This document shows, piece by piece, positions 12,501 through 23,199 of a stretch of 64,000 nucleotides of DNA. Source of the DNA: Nageia nagi. Taxonomy: Eukaryota; Pinophyta. The position numbers and the translations under genes were made by a program. Positions within the stretch are counted from its first letter, which is position 1. Each line of letters begins with the position of its first letter. Below the pieces are notes generated by a model that had not been told where the DNA came from, made no database searches, and was given only the letters and a program-made list of their open reading frames with translations. The DNA is taken from the NCBI GenBank assembly GCA_050084985.1, contig JBITNC010000001.1:189038001-189102000 (forward strand), given 5' to 3'.

Positions 12501-13776
12501 AAGGTTAATCTAATTATTTTAGGATCAACATTTTGTTATTCTCTACCTTGGAGTGGAATGTGGTAGTCTGGAAAGATATTGGTCATTTTGGAGGCCATTT
12601 TCATGATATTTATATCTTTAGGTGAGATATTTGCAATCCTGGAGACTTGTGTGAGTCATTTAGGATTTTACTTGATCAAATTTGAGGTTTTAATTAATCA
12701 AATCATAGGATGGGAATGGGATGTTACATTTAGGAATATATATTTATTCATTTTTTTTTAATTTTTAAAGATTACTATAATTGTTGATAGATGTACATTA
12801 CTATTGGAGGGGTTGTTTATCAATATTGTTTAGTTTAAATCCATCAGATATACCCATGAACTAATTGAATCTACATTTGGGTTGAGTAATTAAACTCTTT
12901 CCATATTAGTTCTAGAATTGAGGGAGGATGTCCAACCACTTATCTATCTGCATGTTGTTTTGAGGTGTTAGACACTCCAAATTTGCAATCTGAAGAGGAA
13001 CATACTAGTATTGATAGCCCTATTAACCATATCAATAACATACACCACTAAATCTATATAAATGTAAGGGGATTTTCATTATTGGAAGAATATTTCTAGT
13101 CTAAGGCATACTATCACTCATTCTAAATCCTAAAAGAGGAATTCTATAGAATATAAGGAAGTTTAGTAAGTATAAGGCCAAATCTACCTCTTGTTTGATT
13201 TTTCCAATCTTAAAAAACAAAAAATATCATTTGGAGATGTATTCTTCAACATTTGTAATTAGATCTTATGTTTTGTGAGTTATTTTCATGTGAACTCTTG
13301 AGAACTATTTATGTTATTGTCCATGCATTTCAGATTTAATGTAAATTTATGGTATGGGTATTATTTGGTAAGTTTTTAATAGATTTGTAACTTCCAAATC
13401 ATAGATTAGAATTTTATTTGAATATTTTTGAATTTTGTGGTGCAAAGATTGTAATATTTTGCTAGGGTTTGGTAATTTTTAGAACTAGCACATTACAATA
13501 AATTGCAAATTTCCCCTAATTTTGCATTCTAATATTAAAATATAAATAATAAACTTCTCCTAATATGCCTTATAAACACTATTATGGTAATTCAATATGT
13601 TGGAAACACATTGAAAAATAAATCATAAACTTCTCTTAATTTTTACTTATGGTTAGACTATGATTGAAGTAGACAATGTTAGAGTATTTTATTTACCTAC
13701 ACTTTTAGGTATGTAGAATACTTAAGCTCACTAATTGTAGGTGTACTAAGTTGGCTTTCTTATCTCCTTATCAATT
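9540..13776. other. no recognisable gene; probable decayed repeats
   Basis: AT-rich DNA with homopolymer T runs (9785-9810) and no frame longer than about 60 codons. The frame at 12579-12761 is hydrophobic and shows no motif. Parts look like old LTR DNA (for example 12290-12560), but I could not find a partner copy or clean TG...CA ends, so no element is called. Confidence 0.5.
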
Positions 13777-13937
13777 TGTTAGAATATGATGGTTGAGATT
13801 AGTTTGATTTTATGCCTATCATTTTATTTTATCCCTATTTATTTGTACATTATACATTATGATATCATGAGGTTTAATGCAAGTATTCATATGTGATTTT
13901 TCTCATCTCTTTTGATCTAGGTTTCACAATCTCTTCA
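13777..13937 (+). repeat. short LTR, probably copia or TRIM-like (5' LTR)
   Basis: A 161-bp segment begins TGTTAGAATATG, a typical copia LTR start, and ends ...TCTCTTCA. It is followed directly by a primer-binding-site-like sequence. TG...CA ends plus an abutting primer site are the diagnostic layout of a 5' LTR. I found no matching 3' LTR in the window, so the element is truncated or the partner has diverged. Confidence 0.5.
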
Positions 13938-13950
13938 TGGTACTAGAGTT
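13938..13950 (+). promoter_or_regulatory. primer binding site, initiator-tRNA-Met type (degenerate)
   Basis: TGGTACTAGAGTT lies immediately after the LTR. The plant consensus complementary to the initiator tRNA-Met 3' end is TGGTATCAGAGCC; nine or ten positions agree. It would prime minus-strand cDNA synthesis. Confidence 0.5.
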
Positions 13951-14570
13951 GAAGGTAATTTGAGAAAATTTTGTTTTAGCTTGCATTAGGTTAAAAGAAT
14001 ATCATTTATCTCTCCAAGAAGATCTTCAGAATATATCTAATTTAGCTTGGCTTTATGATGAATTATAAGGCCTTCCAGCATTTCCCACATGATTTTTTAT
14101 TTATTGTTATCTTCTTTTAATGGATCTTTCTAGTTTGAATATCTTGTTTTCTTTCTCATATTTTGAGCATTTCTTTCTAACTACTGACATATTGTGTATC
14201 TCATTGACCAGTCGAACCTTGATTTTGAGGGTGATATTGATGGACATGTCATTGAAATTTTTTCACTCTCGAACAAATATCTCTCCATAATGCCTTGCAC
14301 ATATGAATGGGTCTTCTTCTTATTAGCATCTAATGGCTTACATATATAGTTTTGGGCACCTAAATAATCTAATCTCTTCCTCAGTGTATAACAATCTACT
14401 ACAACCTCATTTAAGCCAACCTTGATCACACATCTCATACCATGTTTATGAGGTTTTCTTCATTCCCATGTATTGATCTAGGTCTTACAAGCCTCTCAAA
14501 CTTTAAGTGTACCTCCATAGTAGCTATTAATGATATTTTTGCTTACATTTATCATTTTTTTTGCTCATTA
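13951..14570. other. internal region of unclear identity with an 85-codon minus-strand ORF
   Basis: The segment follows the short LTR but shows no copia gag that I can recognise. A minus-strand frame at 14181-14438 reads MRCVIKVGLNEVVVDCYTLR and has balanced amino-acid use, unlike the AT-noise frames around it. It extends with stops on both sides (about 14040-14540). It could be a fragment of a captured gene or an element ORF. I do not recognise it. Confidence 0.3.
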
Positions 14571-15185
14571 TGATGTGATGAAGGATTCCTCTAAAGCTAA
14601 ATGCTACTCATACTCCTTAATGCACCACCCATAGAAAATCCTCACAATGCCTCTCATAAAAGAACAAGCCTACAAGACTAATTCCTAATTATCTAAGATC
14701 ACTTAAGACTATTTCAAATTCTTAAGCATTAATAACACACACTTAAAGTAGCATTCACACAAGATGATACCAATATAAAGTTATTCCTCCAACCATAGGA
14801 GTACATCCACTAATCTAAGATATTATTCCTCAAATAACACTATCTTATAACAAACCTTTCTCACTTCTCCTACAACTTAAAGAAGAGCATAACTTTGCTA
14901 CAAACTTGAGTAAGTGATCTCAAGGAGAGGGCCTTCTATTTATAGACCAAAATCCTTCTTTGGATCACCCTATTAACTATTGTACAATATCATGACATGA
15001 ATCACCCTTTTACCCAATGGGGATACTCATGAGATGGAGTGTGGGACAAGTTACATTATCCTATTCATAAATACTTAAAAGGTATCTAGGAATACTTTTA
15101 CATATTAGTGAATTTACATTATATTATTCATTATTAAGTGAATTACATTAAGAGACTTTACAATAATGTATTATACATTCCAACA
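14571..15185 (-). repeat. 3' LTR of a second copia element
   Basis: On the minus strand the LTR starts TGTTGGAATG at 15185, directly after a polypurine tract, which fixes that edge. A TATAAATA box lies at 14937-14944 on the minus strand (GGTCTATAAATAGAAGG), as expected for an LTR promoter. The outer edge near 14571 is a guess from a TG dinucleotide. The 5' LTR partner is not in the window. Confidence 0.6.
14937..14944 (-). promoter_or_regulatory. TATA box in copia LTR
   Basis: Minus-strand TATAAATA in a GGTC/GAAGG context, about 240 bp inside the LTR start. It is likely the element's RNA polymerase II core promoter. Confidence 0.5.
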
Positions 15186-15196
15186 CTCCCCTTTAA
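15186..15196 (-). promoter_or_regulatory. polypurine tract of the second copia element
   Basis: Minus-strand TTAAAGGGGAG abuts the LTR start TGTTGG. It is the priming site for plus-strand DNA synthesis. Confidence 0.7.
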
Positions 15197-16083
15197 TGTA
15201 ATAATGGGTTAGAGAGAATAAGGAGAGAAGAAATAGAGAGTTCTCCTCCATAGAGATACAATTGGAGATGAGAACATTTACATCTTTGAGAAATAAGCAA
15301 GATATTAGATTGAAACTCACTACTTTATCATTTGATAAAATGGTTTAGAATATAATCATTAACTGCAACTAATTTCATTGTACAAAGTAGTCACTCAATA
15401 ATAAGTTGACATGATGAGCCTACATGAGCCTGCCCACTCAAACTAAGTAACTTGCACTCTTAAGAATAAACTTGCAAGCTATAAGGAGCTCATTAACAAC
15501 ATTAATTATATGCATCATATAAATATTCATATCAACATAATATAAATTAATCAATTAATGTCATCTTTAAACTAAGCAATGGTGCACTATAATTCATCAT
15601 GAAGATGCCAAGCCAATACTTATAGTTATCTACTATATAGAAAATATATGTTGATCAACATAAAAAATAGAGTATAAGCACATACAATTTCCTTACATAT
15701 GAATAATTAAATAGTTCCAAAAAGCACCTACTAGTTCCTCACATATGGATAACTAAAATAGTGTTAGTAGAAGCCATTATATGCTCAAAAAATGTACAAC
15801 TAGTTCTTCACATGGAGCAAACTAACCATGAAGGTGTACATAAAAGGTCAACACTATATAGCCAAAAAATCCTCCTAAGGATGAAGTTGTCATCACATAA
15901 ATGAATTCAAAAAGAATTCAACCTTTAATCCCCCTTGAGGAAAAATTCACCAACCCAATAGATTTCTTAATCTTACTAAATTGAGCTTATGAAAGGGGCT
16001 TGATGAACAAATCAGCAAAATTTAGGACTAATGGACAATACTACAATTGTAGTATACCATCCATAAGCTTATCCTTAATAAAA
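15197..16083 (-). pseudogene. copia RNase H C-terminus and 3' spacer, interrupted at 16084
   Basis: At 15930-16083 the minus strand reads HFIKDKLMDGILQL, then YCP, then NFADLFIKPLS. This matches the copia RNase H tail H-F-(I/V)-R-(D/E)-K-V-x-x-G-x-(L/I)...Y-C-x-(T/S)-x-x-Q-x-A-D-(I/L)-(F/L)-T-K-(P/A)-L. About 730 bp of non-coding spacer separates it from the polypurine tract. The frame is cut at 16084 by the 3.7-kb element and resumes at 19818, so the two pieces were once continuous. Confidence 0.8.
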
Positions 16084-16802
16084 TGTGCTTGGATTTTAAT
16101 ATGAATAATAAATTAAAGCACTATTTTTTTACAATTTAATATTGAATCATATATTATAAATATGAAATCATTATGAACATGATAAACGATATATCTTCAT
16201 TAGATCCATAACATTATGAAGTAAAATGAATCATACATCAAATGCAATAACTTATTATAGAAAACATACATTTTTAACAACCTTAATGAAGTAGATTCAT
16301 GCACACAAATTGAATTATGTAGAATTAGATGAAAAGTATTGTAGATCAAACTTCAAACATGATGAGATACCATGCATAACAAACATTGTTAACAACCTTA
16401 ATGAAGTAGACCCATGCACATGAATTGAAGTATGTAGAACAAGATGAAGGATGTAGCAAATCTATGAATGGGTGGTGTTACAAAACACCTTTGTTAATAG
16501 CATAGAATGATATTGCATGTTCTAATATTTTTCTCTAGCTATCCATGCATCCCTTTAAGAGATTATGTTGCCTTTGATATTATTTTATAGCAATGTTTTG
16601 ATCCTCTTTGATTCTTGGGATCATTGCATATTACATTATTTTTACTGTATTTGTTGGTATTTGATACCTCTTACATTATACAATGGTCCATTACATTGAG
16701 TACTTTTCCTTGGGTATATTTAATCCTTTTGTATAATAAATATTCCTTTGCACTATAAAATGAATTGTTTAATATGAGAAAATTCATTTTTTGGCATCTA
16801 CA
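16084..16802 (-). repeat. 3' LTR of the 3.7-kb element
   Basis: Starts TGTGCTTGG and ends GGCATCTACA on the plus strand. It aligns along its length with 19096-19817, sharing blocks such as ACATGATAAAC/ATA, GATATCTTCAT and CCATTACATTGA. The many differences between copies indicate an old insertion. Confidence 0.85.
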
Positions 16803-16816
16803 TTTTTCCCTTCTTT
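16803..16816 (-). promoter_or_regulatory. polypurine tract of the 3.7-kb element
   Basis: Minus-strand AAAGAAGGGAAAAA directly precedes the LTR start TGTAGATGCC. Confidence 0.75.
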
Positions 16817-19077
16817 AGAGGTGTGATTAAAGAAATGAGATTACATATCTAAAGTAGAAGTATAGAAGAAATTTTTGAAATATTTGAACTCTTTATCTAG
16901 CACTAACATTTTATGATGAGGGTCCTTTGCTTCCCTCTTTGGAATTGGTTTCCCCTAAAAATCTCCTTGAGTGGTGTAGCTAAGACAAAACTTGAAGAAC
17001 TGCATCCTTTTTCCCCTTGAGATATTTCTAACATGGAAGGAACTTCACTCCTTCATCTTAGCTACTAAGTAGTCTTATGGTCCCATGTCCAATATTAAAA
17101 ATAGAGGAGGTTCTTTTGCCTCTTACACTATTCAACCATGAATCTGATAATTCCTTCATCTTTGATACTCAAGCATCTGATGCTCTTACATTCATACCTT
17201 GATACAAAAGAAGTTGCTTAATTTCAACTCTCAATTATTTGATATGAACATTATTGATAGCATGTAAATAGTGGAATACCATTAACAATATGAATTCAAA
17301 TTCATTTTCTATTCTTATTTTGATGTACGTACCTGTAAAAAGTGTTATACATACCTTGCATGAAAATATTTTGGATACATAATGAGTTGCATCATCTATT
17401 GATGATGAGTCAATGTCAGTAATCTACTTATGGTTGCATCATAAATTTACTTTATAGTGAGTGAACTCTCACTAATTTTATTGATGGCCATCGATGATTT
17501 AGCATTTTTATGTTTATGCTATGCAGACATTATACTATCTTGATTTTTTTCTTTTTCCTTTTTTTTTTTTGTTTGTGTTTTCTTTTTATATGTTGTTAAC
17601 AATGTACAAAAAGTAATTCATGATGTTGATAATGTTCTTCATCTACATACTTATCTAAAAATTCTTCATGCCTCACTATACTATCATTCTTAGGGAATTC
17701 TACTATCAAACTTGCAATTTCCTATCCTTTTATGGACTTTTTAAAATTGATATCAAATATTTGTAGTAATATTGACCCCAAGGAAAATAATGTAGCTGAT
17801 ATGGAGAAATGTACTTCTTTTCTAAAATCCATTAGAACTAAACTAGACTATATCTTGAAAAATCTTTCATGAGAGAAAATTCATCATATCAACATTTAGC
17901 AATATACAATCAACTCTTATCCTTATAATAGATGTAGTAACTAGTAATCCATTAAAACCTAAAATCACATTTGCTTCCTCATCTTCTTGAAACACTTCAT
18001 TAACATTTATTTTCTATCCAAAGTTTTTGTACTCACTAAGGATATAATCTACCTTCATAATTTCATTTGACTTAAAAAATTATGAATATTCCCCCATGTG
18101 TTATAAGATAGTATCCATAAATTCTCATCAAACTTAATAGGTTTAGTATCATCAAATCATAAATCCTTATCACTGTCATTGTATTTATGCATAAAAGGAT
18201 ATGAAAAGGAATTACATATTGTGTTCTTCATTTTATCCTTCATTGAGGTAATTTGGTTGGGAGATAATGTTGCTGCAAAGTAAGAACCACTATATTCCAT
18301 ACTAGTTTCATGTTGTTGACAACATATAGACATCATTGCATACTATTGATAGCCTTTAATACTAACTATTTGCAATTGCCCAAAGTCTTTTACAGATATC
18401 AATGGATCAAAGTTCTCAATTTTGTATATTCCCTCTCTATAATCTCTAGATCTAAAGCATTCAAACTGATCTCATATTTTCCTTATGGAATGAGGTCAAA
18501 AATTGCTTCCCCTAAAGCCTTACAAAAATTTGTAGAATGATCTCTTCTTTAATTATAAGCATAATAATCATCAAAATATCTCATTTATACACTATAATCT
18601 TCATATTTCCTATCTATTATCTATAACAATCCCTTCTTCATCAAATCCATCAAAATAAACCTTAGTGATATTGGAAATGTAAAATTTATACCTCTTGTTA
18701 TAGTTGTTACTTCCTCTTTGACATTACACTTAGGGACCTTGTAATCAAGTGGTAGGGGATAGTTTTGGATATCATATAATAAGGGTATGGTGAGTACACC
18801 ATCATAATATTCTTCTTTTTCCTAGGATCTCTTACTATTCTCAATATTGGTTAGCCTTGTATTTATTGCTAGATCTATAACTGACTATGAATTACCACTT
18901 AAACTCTACATCAAAGCCACTTGTTTGGCCAAATATTGTACCATCTTGGCCAAGTTTGTTATTGTTCCTTTTTTCATACCTTTGATGGCATAAAAATAGT
19001 CCTCACATGCCATTAATGGCTTTAAATTTTAATATAAATATTGAGAGATCTCACCGATAAGGCAAGATAAATTGAAA
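16817..19077 (-). pseudogene. shortened gag-like ORF of the 3.7-kb element
   Basis: Reading from the primer site, the minus strand gives MACEDYFYAIKGMKKGTITN, then YPLPLDYKVPKC (near 18725-18775; Tat-lineage gag has P-L-P-x-(G/D)-(Y/F)-K-V-P-x). It then gives DDYYAYN...HSTNFCKALGEAIFDLI (18500-18585), resembling the gag zinc knuckle C-x-Y-H...G-H-x-T-x-x-C-x-x-L-x-x-x-I-x-D-L-I with the first Cys and His lost. The gag core between these two blocks is missing. Downstream frames (17640-18000) look coding but match no domain I know. Many stops. Confidence 0.55.
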
Positions 19078-19092
19078 CAGTTGGGTTCACCA
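19078..19092 (-). promoter_or_regulatory. primer binding site of the 3.7-kb element
   Basis: Minus-strand TGGTGAACCCAACTG lies 3 bp inside the right (5') LTR. The starting TGG pairs with a tRNA CCA end. The 20.3-kb outer element has the same core (TTAGTGAACCCAAC) at the same place, linking the two. I do not assign the tRNA. Confidence 0.65.
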
Positions 19093-19095
19093 AAA

Positions 19096-19817
19096 TGTAG
19101 AATAAAAATTATGTGTGAATAATAAATCAAAGTACTATTTTTCAATAATATAATTTTAAAGCATATATCAAAAATATGGCATCATTACAAACATGATAAA
19201 TAAGATATCTTCATCAAATCTGCATCCTTACGAAGTAACATGAATCATATATCAAACATGGTAACTCATTATAAGAAAAACATATCGTTAATAGCCTTAA
19301 TGAAGTAGATTCATGCACATGAATTTTATTATGTAGAACAAGATGAAGAGTATTGCATATCAAAATTCAAACATGATGACATACCATGCATAAAAAATGT
19401 TGTTAACAACCTTAATGAAATAGATCCATGCACATGAATTGAAGTATGCAGAACAAGAAAAAGAATGTAACAAATCTATGAATGGGTGGTGTTATGAAAC
19501 ACCTTTGTTGGTAGGATATAATGATATTGCATGTTTTAATATTTTTTTTCTAGCTATTTTTTCATCCCTATAAGAGATTATGTTACCTTTGATATTATTT
19601 TATAGTAACATTTTGATTCTCTTTGATTCTTGGAATCATTACATATTACATTGTTTGTGGTGTCTTTCTTTATATTTGATACCTCTTACATTATACAATG
19701 GTCCATTACATTGATTAAATTCCCTTGGATATATTTAAACCCTTTTTAAAATAAATATTCCTTGACTATATAAAATGAATTATGTAATAAAAGGATATTC
19801 ATTTTTAAGCATCTACA
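19096..19817 (-). repeat. 5' LTR of the 3.7-kb element
   Basis: Starts TGTAGAATAAAAATT and ends AAGCATCTACA on the plus strand. It is the partner of 16084-16802. Confidence 0.85.
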
Positions 19818-19880
19818 TAAATCATGTTTTAAAATTAAACTTAAATTCAACCAAATGTCATGATAAGGAAGTTTCTTTAC
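19818..19880 (-). pseudogene. copia RNase H continuation beyond the nested insertion
   Basis: On the minus strand this reads HLVEFKFNFKT, then a stop, then F. After removing one target duplicate it continues in frame into IKDKLMDGILQL at 16083 and below, matching the family's K-H-(I/V)-E-x-x-x-H-F-(I/V)-(R/K)-(D/E)-K. Copia similarity fades beyond about 19880. Confidence 0.6.
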
Positions 19881-21449
19881 TTCTTAGAGACATTTGGGTT
19901 CCCAAGATATGGGTATGGGAACTTAGACCACTAGGAATATTAATCGATAGATATGGGTAGGTTAGTTATTTTATCCTAGGATAAGGGATAGTAATTGATA
20001 AAACTACACAATATCGGGTGAGGATATATGTTGTGGTCATTTTTCAAACATAGGTTAGTGATTTGAAATAAAAATTATTCTAAGGGAAATGTACTTTACC
20101 CACAAGTGTTGTGAAATATTAATTCATATAGTTCATATGATAAGTTTTTTATTAGCACCATCTTGGGTGATATGGCCCCAAGATGAAACCAAAACCCAAA
20201 TGCTATGATCAAATTGGCTTTTTGTAGTTGACTAGTTAATGGTTAGCAATGGGGTGATCACATTTAGACATTTTATCTAGTCCATGGAGGATTAGGGATG
20301 AGAACTCCATAAATGAAGGGGTTGATCAATTCTAATAGTTGATAAACTTAACCCATTTAAGGTTTAATTGTTCATTGACACCAATTCAATTTGGATCATA
20401 TTAATGTCCCTAATGTCAAATCTGGTGTATCACTAAATAATAAAAAAATTCTAAATGTTATGTGTTGGAAAGAGTGGGCTTAGCGAGGGTATGCTACATG
20501 TAGGATGCCTCTCAAAGTAATAAGTCTAGTGGGTTATAAATATTTTACTAGCATGTATGAATCTTATTCTATTTTATTGAAATAAATTATTATGTATGTA
20601 TCATTGATATTCTTAGTTGCATAACTTATCTTAAGGAAGTGGTAACCATCATCTACCCAAAAATTGAACTAGGTGTGTAGATGATATATGCTTAGTGCTT
20701 GTAGATCACACATGAATGTAAAAATATGGGTAATTTATGGAAATAATCTTCTTTTGTTGGAGCCTAAAGATGCCTCATGTTATGTTTTTATTTTAACTAT
20801 CTATATTGAATAATGAGGCTAGGATAATGTTCAAAGAGTAATGACATCGATGAAAAATATTACCTCCTATAATCCAAAGACAATGCGAGCTACTTGCTAA
20901 ATTACATTTAATATTTATTTTATTGAGTTGATATTTATATAGGTTTTTGTATAGTATTTTATATTATTAACCAACATTTAAAAAAAAATATTTAAAATAT
21001 AACTAGCATATGTTAAATGGACACACATGCAATATTTGAGCTCTCCCTACCTACCTTGTTTGTGGTTGTAGGATGCCACTTGACATAATCATAACCTAGG
21101 GTGAAAGAGATATTATCAAATGTATAAAATATGATGGCTTGACTATAATAGGAATAATAACAAGACATAAATAAATTTTGTACATTTGTATTTGTAATAA
21201 CAAGATTTAGAGAGGAACTAGAAATATTGGATGAAAAACTTTTGAGCTTCTCTAATATTTTCATAAGTATTTTTTAAAGGTATTATAGATCCTAGATGTT
21301 TATTTTTATTTATTGACTTAAGTTTTGTTAGGCTTATGAAATTTTTGGATGTATCTTTTTAACAAAATATGAACTATAGGAGATTCATCAATGGTACTCA
21401 AAAGGCAACACCAAAATGATAATATTTTAAAATATATGAGTCCTTTTGA
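19881..21449. other. no recognisable gene
   Basis: AT-rich spacer. The minus ORF at 21013-21264 (83 codons, Ser/Asn-rich) has no recognisable motif. No LTR pair was found. Confidence 0.45.
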
Positions 21450-22334
21450 CATAAGATTTACTACATGGATTGAAAATTAGAAATTGTATATCACATTAGA
21501 GTAGTATTCATCCTAAGTACCTATAAAATTTATCACCATTCTAATTGTATTCCAAACCCCTTTACAAAATGGTATAAGCTTGGGTCATGCTCAAAATATA
21601 ACTACTAAGGTAGTTCATGTAGAGTTTATCAAATCCCTCTATTAGATTATAGGTTGGCTCATATCAGTAATTATTGATGTCTCTCTAAGATTCATTCATA
21701 TGATTAGTGCTATATAGCCATATGGATATCGTAAATGATGAAAAGAGCCATAACTTGAATTTAAGATTTATAAATTTTTTAAAATCATTAATATTCAATC
21801 ATAACAGAGTAAAGGTAAATTATATTAATTTCCACTAGAGAGCAATTGATTTATGGGTTAGACATCTATAGTAGGCTATTACATAGCATGTATATCTTGT
21901 ACTAGGAATGGAACATGGGATATAGGTCGCACCAAGGTCAAAACATGACCAACTCAACTAACAATTGAGATGTACATTCCCCAATAGTGGAAATATTAAT
22001 TACAAAGATGAATCAAAGTGTATATAGAAATAATAAATTATATTATATCCCCATAAGATGAAATAATCTAACTTTAGGATGTAATTGATAATGACATAAG
22101 CCATTTCTATACTAATTTATGTATTTTTAACACATGAGAAAAATGCATATTTTATATAGGACTCAATGTAGGAGTCAAAAATAAATTATAATCATATTAT
22201 TAAATAGATATTTAATATTTTGTATAGATATACATTGATAAGTTCTTCTAAAAACTACTGAATTAAATAATGTATTGCTTGGCCACTTAATAATATTATG
22301 ATATTGCATATCAGAATCTTCATATGAAAGAATA
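21450..22334. repeat. diverged tandem duplication, copy A left part
   Basis: Matches 43270-43960 in the same orientation: shared blocks include ACTAAGGTAG, TTAGATTATAG(G/T)TTGGCTCATAT, CCATATGGATATC and CTACTG/CTACATCAAAT...GGCCA. The copy is cut at 22334 by the 20.3-kb LTR element and resumes at 42643. Confidence 0.7.
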
Positions 22335-23025
22335 TGTAAACACCTAAAAAGGAATTTTAATTTAATTAAAATATACTTTTTAGATATTTGTAATAATTCA
22401 TTTAATTAAGTATTTAATTATCTCTTATCATCATGAAATCTTACCTACCTTTATATTTTATGATAAAAGGTCAACCTGCATCACCATAAGCCTAAGGAGG
22501 AGCCTTGGCACTCGACCTATTACCTATAAATATGGAAGGGAAATCCATGAGAATTCATGATATGATATGGAACCCTTGATAGGTGGAAAATACTAGTGTC
22601 TCATTAATCGATATTTCTTAATGCCACCTATCATAACTATATTTTGTTAATCATTGAGCTTTACATTCTTGCAATCTTTTGAACTTATTTGTACATGATA
22701 TTCTAAGCTTTAGAGGGATGATAATGATATCAAGAAAAAGGGAAAGGAATTCTAGAAAGGTAACTAGATAGCACAACTAGGATCCTAGCAATGTTTCTTT
22801 GTTGAAGTCATATTGGTGGATATGTCCTTTCAAAAAGCTTATCATGAATCTATTTTTGGTTGAATATCACCTTCATTCATCATGTTCCATAAATCTAGTT
22901 TGATAAGTCTAGGAAAATTAGGTCATTATTATCATATACTTTACTTTATTTACTAGTATTTCATGATAAATTGATTAAATTGAATGTTGTAAATAATCCT
23001 AATTATTAATAATTTGGTTATAACA
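22335..23025 (+). repeat. 5' LTR of the outer element
   Basis: Starts TGTAAACACCTAA and ends TTATAACA. Shared blocks with the right LTR: GGAGGAGCCTTGG, TTTTGTTAATMATTGAGCT, TGAATATCACCTTCATTCAT, AAATTGAATG. A likely TATA box (CTATAAATA) is at about 22525. Confidence 0.85.
22525..22533 (+). promoter_or_regulatory. TATA box in the outer-element LTR
   Basis: CTATAAATATGGAAGGG in the 5' LTR; the 3' LTR has CTATAAAGGTGGAAGGG at the same place. A core-promoter role is inferred from sequence and position. Confidence 0.45.
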
Positions 23026-23026
23026 A

Positions 23027-23040
23027 TTAGTGAACCCAAC
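23027..23040 (+). promoter_or_regulatory. primer binding site of the outer element
   Basis: TTAGTGAACCCAAC just after the LTR end. It is one transition from the TTGGTGAACCCAAC seen in the 3.7-kb element. Confidence 0.6.
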
Positions 23041-23199
23041 TTCTTCTTGATATATCATTTTATCCTTCACTACATGCACTAAAAATCCTAGGTTTTGGAT
23101 AGGATTCATTTTTCATTTCAAATGTTTTTCATAAATGGATACACCTATTATCTTAGATTTGAAAATTCCTAAATGTCCTAACATGCAATAAAAAAATAC

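Larger units (their letters stand above)
16084..19817 (-). mobile_element. 3.7-kb non-autonomous LTR retrotransposon with a shortened gag (Tat-like)
   Basis: Two direct repeats of about 720 bp (16084-16802 and 19096-19817) have TG...CA ends. A primer site adjoins the right copy and a polypurine tract adjoins the left copy, so the element reads on the minus strand. Flanks TAAAA (16079-16083) and TAAAT (19818-19822) are a degraded 5-bp target duplication. The 2.3-kb interior has only gag-like coding sequence and no RT or integrase, so it must have relied on another element's enzymes. Confidence 0.85.

Noticed and set aside
12579-12761. Hydrophobic 60-codon plus-strand ORF as a possible membrane peptide
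   Set aside because: AT-rich frame without motif; the surrounding sequence resembles non-coding LTR-type DNA.
18310-18540. 76-codon plus-strand ORF
   Set aside because: Lies antisense over the gag-like region of the 3.7-kb element; the minus strand carries the recognisable motifs.
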